From: Parageobacillus caldoxylosilyticus NBRC 107762
GTDB taxonomy: Bacteria; Bacillota; Bacilli; Bacillales; Anoxybacillaceae
Length of the DNA: 64,000 nucleotides
Direction of reading: 5' to 3'
Assembly: GCF_000632715.1 (NCBI RefSeq)
Contig: NZ_BAWO01000016.1
Coordinates: forward strand, 20,538 to 84,537
Part shown: piece by piece, positions 1 to 9,108 of the stretch
Layout: every line of letters starts with the position of its first letter
How positions within the stretch are numbered: position 1 is the stretch's first letter
Made by a program: the position numbers and the translations under genes
Notes under the pieces: generated by a model
Databases searched by the model: none
What the model was told of the DNA's origin: nothing
The model's input: only the letters and a program-made list of their open reading frames with translations

Positions 1-1
1 T

Positions 2-1087
2 TTAGAACAATTGCTTGAAGATTACGGCTTAACGAAAGAGGAATTAAAACAACTTCTTATCGATAACGGTGAACTAGAACCAAACGAAGAAATTACGGAA
101 GCGTTTAAGTTTTATAACGACTTAGAAGAGTTCCTCCTTTTTGAACAATCCTATTCAACACCGATTACCGAAGAAACGCTTGCCGATTTCTTGCAACAGC
201 GGAATATGACGAAAGAACAATTACTTGCACTCCTTAGCAGCCATCATGAATCATTAAAAGATTACAGCTCCATCGGCGAATTGGCTGATGCGATTGATTA
301 TTATCAAAGCTTAACTCCGCTTACGGAAGAAACATTGAACGAACTTTTAGACACACTCGGACTTACACGACAACAATTGGAAGAGTTGCTTGCGGCAAAC
401 CACGATTCGTTAGATAACTATACGACAGTGGAAGAACTATCAGAAGCCATTGTCGATTATATGCTTCCTGATTTAGAAGAGCTTGGTCTGACGAACGCTG
501 AACTCGAAAAATTGTATCATCACTTCCAATCACTGAATATGGAAGATCCGCAATTTGCGAGCCAAATGGAAGAACTCGGCCGGCGGCTGGAAGCCATTAG
601 TTCGTACGATTTTGAAGGGGTAACAGAGTTGTCCCCGGCACAAATAGCGGAAATTGCCGATGTGATACACGACATGCTTGACATTTTCCAATTGGATGTG
701 AAATTTTATTTGACGAAAAACGGGGAGAAAAAGCCATTAAGCCTAGCCACGCTGCTAACGATGGAATCCACCAACGGCTATGACCTCTTGATCGAAATTT
801 ATAACAAACAAGGCGAACTGCTTGCCGACTTCATATTGACAGCGGACATGTTCAACTCTGATTTATTTGAAAACGTAGGCAAAGATTTAGAGAAAGCTGG
901 AAAAGTCGCAAAGATAGAGAAAAAGATTGAGAAAAAGGTAAAACTAAAACCGGTAAAAAGAACGGTAAAAGGAGCAAAACTTCCAAAAACAGCTTCCCCA
1001 TATGTATCGAATGTGCTTATGGGCGTTGTATTCATCGCTTTGGGAGCGTTCCTATTCCGTGTGAGAAAAGGATTAGGAGCAAAATAA
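2..1087 (+). CDS. Processed acidic surface protein with LPXTA-type sorting signal (5' truncated by window edge)
   Basis: The reading frame is open from base 2, so the N-terminus and signal peptide lie outside the window. The visible part is very acidic and built of helical repeats of roughly 60 residues, each with a core like LTEETLNELLDTLGLT followed by a SL..Y..(V/I)EEL..AI..Y segment. Near the C-terminus a lysine-rich stretch (KIEKKIEKKVKLKP) precedes LPKTASPY, a hydrophobic membrane span and a short basic tail (FRVRKGLGAK). That is a cell-wall sorting signal of the LPXTA class. The next gene, one base downstream, is a class D sortase, so the protein is very probably its dedicated substrate. 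It belongs to the family named 'processed acidic surface protein'; the biological role is unknown. A paralogous pair lies at 39508-41067. Confidence 0.85.
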   Translation, partial: LEQLLEDYGLTKEELKQLLIDNGELEPNEEITEAFKFYNDLEEFLLFEQSYSTPITEETLADFLQQRNMTKEQLLALLSSHHESLKDYSSIGELADAIDYYQSLTPLTEETLNELLDTLGLTRQQLEELLAANHDSLDNYTTVEELSEAIVDYMLPDLEELGLTNAELEKLYHHFQSLNMEDPQFASQMEELGRRLEAISSYDFEGVTELSPAQIAEIADVIHDMLDIFQLDVKFYLTKNGEKKPLSLATLLTMESTNGYDLLIEIYNKQGELLADFILTADMFNSDLFENVGKDLEKAGKVAKIEKKIEKKVKLKPVKRTVKGAKLPKTASPYVSNVLMGVVFIALGAFLFRVRKGLGAK

Positions 1088-1088
1088 A

Positions 1089-1682
1089 ATGCAAAAACAA
1101 CGAATCGTTCGCTTTCTTGGCATTAGCTTGATGGTAGTTGGCTTCGCTCTCGTCTTGCTCAACGGCTACCAATACGCAAAGGGGATCAACGCCGCAAAAC
1201 CGGCGCCAACGGAAACAGCAACGAAAGCAGCCTCTACACCGCCAAAGACTGCAGCAGCGATTTACCCGCGCCAACCAAAAGTGGGCGAAAATATTGGGGA
1301 GCTCATCATTCCGAAACTGAACGCCAGTCTTCCGATTTATCATGGCACCAATGAAGAGGAGTTAGAAAAAGGAGTCGGTCATTACGCTGGAAGCGTCCTG
1401 CCAGGAGAGCCAGATAACTGCGTCCTTGCAGGACATCGCGACACCGTCTTTCGCAGACTGGGCGAGGTGGGAAAAGGAGACTTGCTGATTGTCAAAACGA
1501 TCGCTGGAGAGTTTACCTATAAAGTCCGCAAAGTGCGAATTGTAGATGCCGATGACAGAACCGTGATTGTGCCCAAGCCAAAAGCTACATTAACCGTCTC
1601 CACCTGCTATCCGTTTCACTACATCGGTGCGGCACCAAAGCGGTATATCCTCGTCGCTAACTTAGTGGCGGCAAGGCATTGA
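1089..1682 (+). CDS. srtD: Class D sortase
   Basis: This 197-residue membrane-anchored transpeptidase cleaves a sorting signal between Thr and Ala and attaches the protein to peptidoglycan. One N-terminal membrane segment (about residues 7-27) and an Ala/Pro/Thr-rich linker precede the sortase barrel. The catalytic triad is visible: His in LAGHRDTVF, Cys in LTVSTCYPFHY, and Arg in PKRYILVA. The start lies one base after the stop of the LPKTA substrate gene, so the two form a translationally coupled operon. A strong terminator follows. Class D sortases of Bacillus (YhcS, B. anthracis SrtC) prefer LP(D/N)TA-type signals, which fits the upstream protein. The paralogue at 39508-40095 has the same architecture. 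Confidence 0.93.
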   Translation: MQKQRIVRFLGISLMVVGFALVLLNGYQYAKGINAAKPAPTETATKAASTPPKTAAAIYPRQPKVGENIGELIIPKLNASLPIYHGTNEEELEKGVGHYAGSVLPGEPDNCVLAGHRDTVFRRLGEVGKGDLLIVKTIAGEFTYKVRKVRIVDADDRTVIVPKPKATLTVSTCYPFHYIGAAPKRYILVANLVAARH

Positions 1683-2074
1683 TGCCTGCTTTATCCCTTT
1701 ACTCTCTATGAATTTCATAAAAACATAGTTGTTTCAGTCACCAATCCTTTTTATACAACCCCCACGGAGTTTCCGTGGGGGTTTTGTGATTCGCTCTTCG
1801 CTTGCGAAACACTTTTTTCACCAACATGAACGGCATCCATATAATACGTTGCTTTCGTGTAGTGAAGCGTGACAGGCACAAAATGAAAGAGAACTGTCAT
1901 CATCATGCCGTAAATAGAATTTTTTTAAAACATTGTATTCCCAAGAAAAATAGTTATTTCCCTAGCGCAACTGTAAAAAGGCAAAATGAAATTGCCTGCC
2001 TCCTGTTAAGTTTCGGAAACAGGCAATGTCCCAAATAAGCGGGTCAATCCAAACATGAAAGGAGATGTTTTGTA
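1683..2074. other. Intergenic region with a GTGACAGGCAC repeat copy and no supported gene
   Basis: Besides the terminator at 1757-1785, this 392-base gap holds one copy of the motif GTGACAGGCAC (1869-1879). It also holds a weak inverted repeat (arms 1991-1998 and 2020-2027) that could end transcription of the minus-strand deacetylase. A 78-codon plus-strand frame here has no ribosome binding site and no recognisable protein features. Confidence 0.5.
1757..1785 (+). terminator. Rho-independent terminator of the acidic protein/sortase operon
   Basis: A perfect 12-bp stem (arms 1757-1768 and 1772-1783) with a 3-base loop is followed by a short T run. Confidence 0.85.
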
Positions 2075-3283
2075 TTATGGAGATAATAACTGCTCAAACT
2101 GCTGCAATGTAATGTGAGGATATACCCATTGCCGTTTTAACTCAAAAACCGGATCACCTGGATAAACCGTGCCTTTTTTCGTCGTAAACGCCATCGTAAA
2201 CCCCGCATCTTTCACGATTTGAATCGTCCGTTTGTCGTACGCACCGAACGGATACGCGATAGCCGTCGCATTTACTTTGGCGATGCTCGCTTTTAAATCG
2301 TCCATAATTTCGTGATACGGTTTAAACAATAAATAAGGCCCGTTCTTTTTATCAAATAAATGAAAATGATTCGTGTGGCTTTCAAATGTAAACACATCCT
2401 GCATTTTTGCTACTTCCTGCTTGCTTAAAAACTGCAAGCCGCTCGGGTCAAACGGCTGCGGAGCCGGTCGCATCCGCCCTGTAATCATAAAGATCGTCGC
2501 TTTAAAATTCAACCGTTTCAATACCGGATATGCGTACACATCATTCGATTTCAACCCATCATCAAATGAAATTAATACCGATTTTGGCGGAAGCAGCTGC
2601 TCCTTCTTGACGTACGCCAATAGTTGCTGCGGAGTAATCGTCGTATAATGCTGCTCCTTTAAGTAATTCATTTCATTCGTAAATTGGCTTAACGGGACGG
2701 TTGTCGTAGCCCGGAAAATCCGCTCATCTTTATCTTCCAAAATATGATGATATAACAAAACCGGAACTCCTGGGTCTTTCTCCGTTATATGTTTATAAAT
2801 ATACCCGTCTCGTCCTCCCAACTCCACAACATAAAACTGTTTCGTCTCCTCCTTTACTGGATAACGAACGCCTGCATGAATCTCCCCAATCGACTGTTTA
2901 TTTCCATTTTGGAACATATACACTTGCAAATCTTTCGTTCCAATCACGCTTCTTTTTAAGCGGTCTGCTAGTTTCGTAAACTCCGATGGCGGACCAAGTT
3001 TTACGTCTTGCTTTTTCACCATCCCTTTTACAAAGCCGTATTGAATGAAATAATAGGTTTCGTTTTCTCCGACTACTTCAAAGGCTTGTCCATGATATAT
3101 TTTTCCCACTTCCTGAAGCTCATCTGCCACATATGCATACACGGGGGCCGATGGACCGATGGTTTGAATAGATGGACCGGTGGTTCGAATAAATATTTTT
3201 TGATTCACGGACGCCTGTTTTTCATAAGGCAATAAAAACAGAAGAACCAAAATCATCATGATGCCTAGTGCCCTGCTGCGCAA
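2075..3283 (-). CDS. Secreted polysaccharide deacetylase (NodB domain) with N-terminal SH3-like region
   Basis: A 402-residue exported carbohydrate esterase, probably acting on N-acetylated wall or capsule glycan. The N-terminal signal sequence (LGIMMILVLLFLLPYEKQAS) is followed by about 130 residues of SH3-like beta sequence and then a CE4/NodB domain. Motif 1 is SFDDGLKSND (catalytic and metal Asp). Motif 2 is SHTNHFH (metal His pair), and AIAYPFGAYD matches the later conserved AYPFG motif. The wording of these motifs is closest to the PgaB/IcaB-like branch. The start is TTG at 3283, chosen because AGGGAGGG stands 6 bases upstream; the first ATG is internal to the signal peptide. The gene is alone and faces away from the next gene. 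Substrate is not deducible. Confidence 0.88.
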   Translation of the reverse strand: MRSRALGIMMILVLLFLLPYEKQASVNQKIFIRTTGPSIQTIGPSAPVYAYVADELQEVGKIYHGQAFEVVGENETYYFIQYGFVKGMVKKQDVKLGPPSEFTKLADRLKRSVIGTKDLQVYMFQNGNKQSIGEIHAGVRYPVKEETKQFYVVELGGRDGYIYKHITEKDPGVPVLLYHHILEDKDERIFRATTTVPLSQFTNEMNYLKEQHYTTITPQQLLAYVKKEQLLPPKSVLISFDDGLKSNDVYAYPVLKRLNFKATIFMITGRMRPAPQPFDPSGLQFLSKQEVAKMQDVFTFESHTNHFHLFDKKNGPYLLFKPYHEIMDDLKASIAKVNATAIAYPFGAYDKRTIQIVKDAGFTMAFTTKKGTVYPGDPVFELKRQWVYPHITLQQFEQLLSP

Positions 3284-3535
3284 CGGATTCCCTCCCTGTA
3301 TCCATTCTATTTTATTATTATTTTATTTACTATTATTTTAGCATTATTTAGTTTACCATGATTTTTGTACCATTTCCTCTTAAACATAAACATTACTTTC
3401 GAATGATAACATAATGTGATCGTAACAGGTAAAAATTTGCCTCTTTGTAAAAGAAATACTCGATTGATGACAAATTCTGCACATTTGTATTACAATATGC
3501 TTATGCCTATATTGATACATATGGGGGACTAGTCT

Positions 3536-4195
3536 ATGATGTATAAAAGCAATCCGCTAAAGGAAATTCTTCATCCGAAAATCGCATTTGCCCAGCTTAG
3601 AGAAGCGGAACGGGTGAAAAATGTAATATTGGTCGCCCTTCTTCTCTTGCTTATGAACGTCATCCTTTCGTTGCTGCGGGCTTATTTTGGCATTGGCACG
3701 GAAGAACTGACCAAGCATCTCGACCGGTACACCGGCGAACAATTTGCTTTCTTGCAGCTTTTATTCGCGTTCGGCCATGCCTTGGGCGGTCTGTGCGTTC
3801 CACTATTATTTTTATTCATATCCTCTATCATTTATTATTTGCTTTTTGATATAGATTTTGTGAAACTATTAACAATTCAACTGCCGATTTTGCTCATTTT
3901 CTTACTCGAAGATTTGTTTCTCTTTCCATTCCAATTATGTTTCGGCGTAAAGGATCTCTTTTCCCCATTTTCCCTTGGTGTGTGGGGGCCTTACATAACG
4001 AAACATGCTTTTATATGGGCGCTGTTGCGAACCGTTTCACTCTTTTCCATCTGGGCCATATCGATACAAATTATTGCCCTTCGCTCCTTGACAGAAAAAT
4101 CGGTTCAACGCATCGCGATGATCGTCATCGCCGTCTACCTCTTTTTCGCTTTATTAGCAGCAGCAGGCACAGAATTTCCGTTTAATGGATTTTAA
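3536..4195 (+). CDS. Yip1-family multi-pass membrane protein (YknW-like)
   Basis: A 219-residue integral membrane protein with about five hydrophobic spans (near residues 30-50, 78-105, 112-138, 160-182 and 193-212) and no catalytic motif. Length, topology and position directly upstream of an efflux adaptor match YknW of the Bacillus subtilis yknWXYZ operon, where YknW is needed for YknXYZ function. GGGGGACT 5-10 bases upstream supports ATG at 3536; the second codon is also ATG. The adaptor gene follows after 18 bases. No ABC ATPase or permease follows, so the link to YknXYZ-type export is by analogy only. Family assignment is moderate and rests on context and topology. Confidence 0.6.
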   Translation: MMYKSNPLKEILHPKIAFAQLREAERVKNVILVALLLLLMNVILSLLRAYFGIGTEELTKHLDRYTGEQFAFLQLLFAFGHALGGLCVPLLFLFISSIIYYLLFDIDFVKLLTIQLPILLIFLLEDLFLFPFQLCFGVKDLFSPFSLGVWGPYITKHAFIWALLRTVSLFSIWAISIQIIALRSLTEKSVQRIAMIVIAVYLFFALLAAAGTEFPFNGF

Positions 4196-4213
4196 TGAAA
4201 GGTAGGAATACCA

Positions 4214-5398
4214 ATGAAACGATGGAAACGATACATATTCATCGTCATCGTGCTATGTATATGCGCAAACTTTTACATCTTGTTTCATGCCCAAAGCAAA
4301 ATTCCAAAATCGGTCTATGTGAACGAACGGACAAAACCAGAAAAAACAAATATCAAAGAAACCGTCCACACTACCGGCATGACCGTGCCAACAGAGCGAA
4401 AATTCATTTACTATAATCCGCAGCTCGGCGCCATCGATGAAATTCTTGTCACAAAGGGGCAAGAAATACAAGTCGGCACACCACTGATACGCTACGTGGA
4501 TGAAGAAATCGACCGGGAGATTCATCGAATCGCACGAAAAAAAGAACAATTAAACGCGCAAATCGAGCAGCTTTCTAAAGATATCGATGATTATACGGCC
4601 ATGTCCTCTTCTGCCAAAGAAGATAGCATAGAGAAGATGCAATGGGAGGAAAAAGCAAGGGAAGCGGAGCGGGAAAAAACGCTGCTGGAATGGCAAATGA
4701 AGGAATATGAGGAACAACAACATGAACTCACAGAGAAAAAAGACGAACTGATCGTGGAAAGCAACACAGCTGGCGTAGTCGAAGAAATCAGCTATGACAA
4801 ATCCAAACCGCTGATCACCATCGCTTCCCCTTCCGCTGTCGTTCGCGGAAAAGTGAAAGAAGAAACCATCGGAAAACTCGCTGTCGGACAGACAGCAACC
4901 ATCAACGTTCCGAACGAACATGAGTCATTTGCCGGTACGATTGCCGATATCGGCAAATTTCCAATCAAAGAAGCGAGCTTTCAAGAAAAAAGCGAATATC
5001 CGTTTACTGTGCAACTCAACGAACAACCGAAACAACTTCCTTTCGGGTATCATGTAAACATCACCGTAGTGACAAAAGAAAAAAACGGCGTGATCACCGT
5101 TCCTGCCGAAGCGGTGTGGCATGAAAAAACAAAAGCATTTGTCTATGTCATTCATAACGGCAAACTCGAAAAACGAAACGTAATACTAGGAATCAAACAT
5201 GGAAAGAAACAAGAAATCGAGCAAGGCCTGCGCCAAAACGAATATATTGTGTCCCATCCGACAAAACAGATGAAACACGGAATGGACGTCATCGTTCCGT
5301 TTGAGGTGGCAAAACCAAGAAAAGAAACAATCAAGCAATTATCGAAATGGGACATCGTCAAACACTTCCTCGACGGATTTTTCCGTTCCTTCTATTGA
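4214..5398 (+). CDS. Efflux periplasmic-adaptor-like (HlyD/MFP, YknX-like) protein
   Basis: A 394-residue membrane-fusion protein anchored by one N-terminal span (YIFIVIVLCICANFYILF). A first lipoyl half-motif (QLGAIDEILVTKGQEIQVG) is followed by a long acidic and basic coiled coil (about residues 95-180). The returning lipoyl half (ESNTAGVVEEISYDKSKPLI) and two beta-rich domains complete a typical adaptor layout. In Gram-positive bacteria such proteins work with MacB-like ABC transporters such as YknYZ. Here the gene is followed immediately by a strong bidirectional terminator and no transporter, so the partner is missing locally. A partner encoded elsewhere, or an orphan role, are both possible. 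The start has AAAGGTAGGAAT just upstream. Confidence 0.85.
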   Translation: MKRWKRYIFIVIVLCICANFYILFHAQSKIPKSVYVNERTKPEKTNIKETVHTTGMTVPTERKFIYYNPQLGAIDEILVTKGQEIQVGTPLIRYVDEEIDREIHRIARKKEQLNAQIEQLSKDIDDYTAMSSSAKEDSIEKMQWEEKAREAEREKTLLEWQMKEYEEQQHELTEKKDELIVESNTAGVVEEISYDKSKPLITIASPSAVVRGKVKEETIGKLAVGQTATINVPNEHESFAGTIADIGKFPIKEASFQEKSEYPFTVQLNEQPKQLPFGYHVNITVVTKEKNGVITVPAEAVWHEKTKAFVYVIHNGKLEKRNVILGIKHGKKQEIEQGLRQNEYIVSHPTKQMKHGMDVIVPFEVAKPRKETIKQLSKWDIVKHFLDGFFRSFY

Positions 5399-5415
5399 TA
5401 GGGGTTTTCTAAAGA

Positions 5416-5459
5416 AAAACTGGCCTTTTCCTAAGATATACAGGAAAGGCCAGTTTTTT
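5416..5459. terminator. Bidirectional terminator after the YknX-like gene
   Basis: A long stem (arms AAAACTGGCCTTTCCT-like at 5416-5432 and its complement at 5442-5459) is flanked by A and T runs on both sides. It can end the plus-strand adaptor operon and the minus-strand SLH remnant. Confidence 0.8.
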
Positions 5460-5482
5460 TCTGCCTTCGCGGCGAAAAAGCC

Positions 5483-5821
5483 TTACAGAGACTTTTCTCC
5501 GCAGGGCTTTCGGGCTTTTTCAGAAAGTGACAGGCGTTTCATCAACTTCGCGGATACTAAAAATGCCAATAATACTTTCGCCATTTGATCGCGTTTGATA
5601 TAGCTGTTTGGTTCAAAGCGCCCATTTGCTCCCATGGAAAATACCGCTTGATATACTTTTTCAACGGCTTCCCGCGAGGAAGCACCAATTTGTTTTACGT
5701 CCTCAAAATCTGTTGCTTTTCTGTTTTTGTTCAGTTTGGTAAAGTCATCGTTTAAGAAAGAGAGATTCATCACTCGTTCGATCATCATAGCCGCTTGCGC
5801 TCTCATCGCATTACGGGTGGG
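5483..5821 (-). pseudogene. C-terminal fragment of an SLH-domain surface protein
   Basis: About 100 codons encode the end of one SLH motif (RAQAAMMIERVMNL) and a second motif: FEDVKQ, then FSMGANGRFEPNSYIKRDQM, then AKVLLAFLVSA. No start codon with a ribosome site, signal peptide or other domain precedes it. On its upstream side the coding similarity stops at a copy of GTGACAGGCAC (5821-5831). Its last codons run through a terminator-like hairpin (about 5484-5515) that resembles the one downstream of the S-layer gene at 9641-9674. A further partial motif copy, GTGACAGGC, lies at 5527-5535. It is best read as the 3' remnant of an SLH gene whose 5' part was deleted. Confidence 0.75.
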
Positions 5822-5856
5822 TGACAGGCACGCATCCCAATGGGGAGAGGATTGTA

Positions 5857-7197
5857 TTAATTCATCGGTTGATCTGTTGTTTGATCTGTTGATGGATCCG
5901 TTGATTGGTCCTGCGGTGATTCATCCGTTGTTCCTTCATCCCATTCACCTTCGTAACTTTCACTCTCATTTAATTCATGATCTTCAGCCGTTTCCTCTCC
6001 ATCAGACGGCTCTTCTTCTAGATCTGTTTTTTCATCCGTTGGTTCGTCGTTTATTTCTTCCTCATGCCAGCTTTCCTCTTCAGAGATATTGCTTCCATCA
6101 ATGGAATCGTCCATCTCCACATTTTCTTCTATCGCATCGCTTTCATCGTCGTTTTCATATTCACTATCCGTTTCGGACTCTTGTTCATCATAGTTCCAAA
6201 CATCATATGTATCATATGCTTCGCTGTAATCTCCGCCCTCGAAATACCCTTCACCTTCGAGGCTCTGATAAAAATACATTCCTTCATTGTTGTAAAACAT
6301 TGCATAAATCTCATCTTCCGCAAGCGGTGAGGAAATCCACTTCTGTATAAGGCTATATATTTTAAAAATTGGGATACTAAAACCGATATTCGCCTCTGTT
6401 GCATGGCGCGCCGAATTAATCGCTAGCACTTTTCCTGTTTTTCGTTCCAATAACGGTCCGCCACTGTTTCCAGGCGCCATCGGGGCAGAGATTTGGTAAA
6501 CATCTTCATATATATGCGGTTCGATCACGAAATTACGGTCTACGCCGCTAATATACCCAAATGTCACTGTATTTTCCAATCCCATCGGACTTCCGAGCGT
6601 AATGACTTCTTCGCCAACTTGCGCTTTTCTTGTTGTTTCCAAAAGAAGCGGGCTTTTATTTTTCAGCGCAGGAACGCGCACAACGGCAACATCGATGTCA
6701 TTGCTGTAACCGATTACTTTTCCTTGAAATTCTTCTCCGTTTTTGTCACGAACCATGACGTCAATCGACCCTTCGACCACATGCGCGTTCGTTAACACAT
6801 CTCCTTGTTTGTTGATTAAGAAACCGGATCCTTGCGAATAGCCAGTATAAATGGTAAATACTTTTTCTTGCGCTTCGGCAATAATTTCCGTTACGTCTTT
6901 GTTCGTATTCGCCGCTGTTGCTTTGGCGGCAGGTGCGGTCTGGCTTTTCACTTTTTCCACAGGTGTTTTTCTTTCTTTTTTTACCTGCTCGATTGGCTTG
7001 CTGGCGACTTCCTCCGTTTTTTTCTCATCATGTCGCCATTGATGGACAAGTGCCGTCCAAATACTAACACAAACGACAAACATGAATATAGCCGTCATCA
7101 CTAATAGCTTATTAGACTGAGGACGCACAGAAGCACCACAGTTGCTGCAAAATTTTGCCCCAGACTCTGTTTTGTTTCCACATTTAGCGCAATACAC
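5857..7197 (-). CDS. Zinc-ribbon, membrane-anchored HtrA-like serine protease with acidic tail
   Basis: A 446-residue protein. The N-terminus is a zinc ribbon (CAKCGN...CSNCGA, about residues 3-23), followed by one membrane span (about 33-52) and a Lys/Pro/Ala-rich linker. A trypsin-like S1C domain follows, with His in LTNAHVVEG, Asp in NDIDVAVVRV and Ser in APGNSGGPLL. No PDZ domain follows. Instead the last ~120 residues are highly acidic (D/E runs) and end in Thr/Asp/Gln-rich repeats. The start is taken as GTG at 7197 because AGGGTGGGGG lies about 9 bases upstream; the ATG at 7242 has no ribosome site. The ribbon should be cytoplasmic and the protease outside, if the single span is real. 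Likely role: surface protein quality control or processing. Confidence 0.82.
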   Translation of the reverse strand: MYCAKCGNKTESGAKFCSNCGASVRPQSNKLLVMTAIFMFVVCVSIWTALVHQWRHDEKKTEEVASKPIEQVKKERKTPVEKVKSQTAPAAKATAANTNKDVTEIIAEAQEKVFTIYTGYSQGSGFLINKQGDVLTNAHVVEGSIDVMVRDKNGEEFQGKVIGYSNDIDVAVVRVPALKNKSPLLLETTRKAQVGEEVITLGSPMGLENTVTFGYISGVDRNFVIEPHIYEDVYQISAPMAPGNSGGPLLERKTGKVLAINSARHATEANIGFSIPIFKIYSLIQKWISSPLAEDEIYAMFYNNEGMYFYQSLEGEGYFEGGDYSEAYDTYDVWNYDEQESETDSEYENDDESDAIEENVEMDDSIDGSNISEEESWHEEEINDEPTDEKTDLEEEPSDGEETAEDHELNESESYEGEWDEGTTDESPQDQSTDPSTDQTTDQPMN

Positions 7198-7418
7198 GTG
7201 AAAAAACCCCCACCCTTTGATCATTTTATATACTTCTATCATATTAGTAAAATATACCTATTTCAACAAAATATCTACAATAATGGGTGATTTTCTGCGA
7301 TAAACAAACTATTGTCAACAACGATTTAAAATTAGTTCTTACGCTAATTTGGGTAGATGACTTTCTATTAACTACATGGATATAATAGATATCAATAAAA
7401 ATAAAGGGGCTCGTAACG

Positions 7419-8313
7419 ATGATTAACCTTTCTTGGTCTCCTCTTGATTCAATTATCGAGTTACTAGATGTGTCTGATGTCGATGACAGTTTACGTTTAA
7501 CGGTAAAAAGCAACCGAAAGTCTTCTTCCTGTCCTGCCTGTCATCATGTTTCCTCCCGCCCGCATAGTCGGTATACACGTGTGATTCAAGATCTTCCTAT
7601 CGCTGATCGGCCCGTTCAGCTCCTGCTTATTTCTCGAAAATGGTTTTGCGATGATCCTTCCTGTTCCTTTAAAGTGTTTACTGAGCGTTATGACTGGCTG
7701 GCGCCGCATAGCCGTCGTACGCTTCGGGCAGAACACACTTTGCGACAAATTGCCTTTTCCACAAGTTGTTTAGCTGCGGAAAAGATTGCACAGGCGATTT
7801 ATCTGCCTATCAGCCATGATTCATTGTTAACGATGATTCACAAAACTCCTATTCCTGTAGAGGTGTCTCCCTTTCCTCGGAGTCGATGATTTTGCTTTTC
7901 GAAAAGGCCATACGTATGGAGCGATAATTTGTGATCTTTGCAGTCATCATCCCTGTTGCTCTCTTGCCAAATCGGCTGCCGCAAACACTTACTGAATGGC
8001 TGAAAACCTATTCCCATGTACAAGTGATGAGCCGGGATGGATTTACAGGATTCCGTCAAGGGATTGCTAATGCCAATCCTTCCATCCTTCATGTTTACGA
8101 TCGATGGAATTTTATGGGAATGAGAAGAAGAGACTAGATTTCCTTCTTTTATCCCTCGTTCCTTCTGTGATGACATGGAGTGAATCGAACACATCTGTTT
8201 ATGAAATCGAAGTGACAAAGGCAAAAAAGAGGAAAAAGCAGCGCCAGGAACAAAAATGGACACTCATTCAAGAAATCCAAATGGCTCATGAGACGAATCA
8301 TCGTGACGAATGA
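7419..8313 (+). pseudogene. ISL3-family transposase, broken by frameshifts and truncated
   Basis: The first frame (7419-7889) carries the N-terminal ISL3 zinc-finger region (SSCPACHHVSSRPHSRYTR, FCDDPSCSFKVFTER). The coding similarity then continues in other frames. IDDFAFRKGHTYGAIICDL starts near 7885, LPQTLTEWLKTYSHVQVMSR and DGFTGFRQGIANANPSIL lie around 7975-8095, and LDFLLLSLVPSVMTWSES near 8140 leads to TKAKKRKKQRQEQKWTLIQE. At least three frame breaks are needed. The DDE catalytic region is thus split, and the C-terminal third is absent after about 8313. I could not identify terminal inverted repeats. The element is dead. Confidence 0.85.
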
Positions 8314-8915
8314 ACGTAACGATGAGGTGTTTCCAAATGTTGAACACAAGAGGGAGAATAGCGCCTGCTGATCTGCAGAAAAGAACATGCGGAATGATGA
8401 AATGCGATTCCTTGTTTACAAATGGTCGTGCCGGCGGAAAAATGGATCCATCGCTCACAAAGATCCATCTGACCACAAAGGTCTTGTATGAAATTCGTTT
8501 GTAAGAGAAAAAGTAGACAAAAATCGATCCTACATGATTATTCTAACTTGCCTATTGCCCCCTTTTTAACCCTTCACTTCGAACTTCTTCCTGTAAAATA
8601 ACAAATCCACTCCACTTTTTTTGATCCGTTGAGCGGATTTTGTCCGTTATGGTGAAGATTTCCCCTATATCCCCTATAATCAATAGCGGCCGCGTCGTCC
8701 GCTCCATCCCTCCGTCATCGATGATTTGGGCGTATCCCTCTTTCCTCTCGTTTTTATTTTTTGTCTGACGTAAAATATCCATAAGCATAGGCCTAACCAT
8801 TGGCCAGCCTCATCCACTCTCAGTCATTACCGCCTTCCTTTTTCACGATCTGGTTGAACATCATCACTTGAAAAGAGATTTGGAGGCTTTGTGTATCGGC
8901 TTTACACCCCATGTC
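8314..8915. other. Gene-free decayed stretch after the ISL3 remnant
   Basis: About 600 bases with no frame that looks like an intact gene. Minus-strand frame 8552-8800 (82 codons) has no ribosome site and no family I recognise. This is probably mutated remnant sequence, between the dead transposase and the GGDEF fragment. Confidence 0.4.
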
Positions 8916-9020
8916 CTACGATATGAAAGAGGCCATTTTTACGACTTTATTTCTCCCCGTTTCCTTCGCCCGATATAAGGCTTGATCGGCTTTCTCCAGA
9001 AAACCGCTTATCGATCGCAT
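8916..9020 (-). pseudogene. C-terminal fragment of a GGDEF diguanylate cyclase
   Basis: The 34-codon end of a frame reads FLEKADQALYRAKETGRNKV and stops soon after. This is the conserved C-terminal helix and ending of GGDEF domains (ADxALYxAKxxGRNxV). The catalytic GG(D/E)EF loop and everything upstream are absent, so this is only a remnant. Confidence 0.7.
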
Positions 9021-9108
9021 CCTAAGAGTTATGGTATCCTTATCACAAAGGTAAAAATCAAGGCAGCTAAAATAAATCCAAAGCCCAATCGAAAGGAGCA
9101 ACCAAAGC

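Noticed and set aside
1802..2038. 78-codon plus-strand frame
   Set aside because: No ribosome site, no protein-like composition, overlaps repeat and hairpin sequence.
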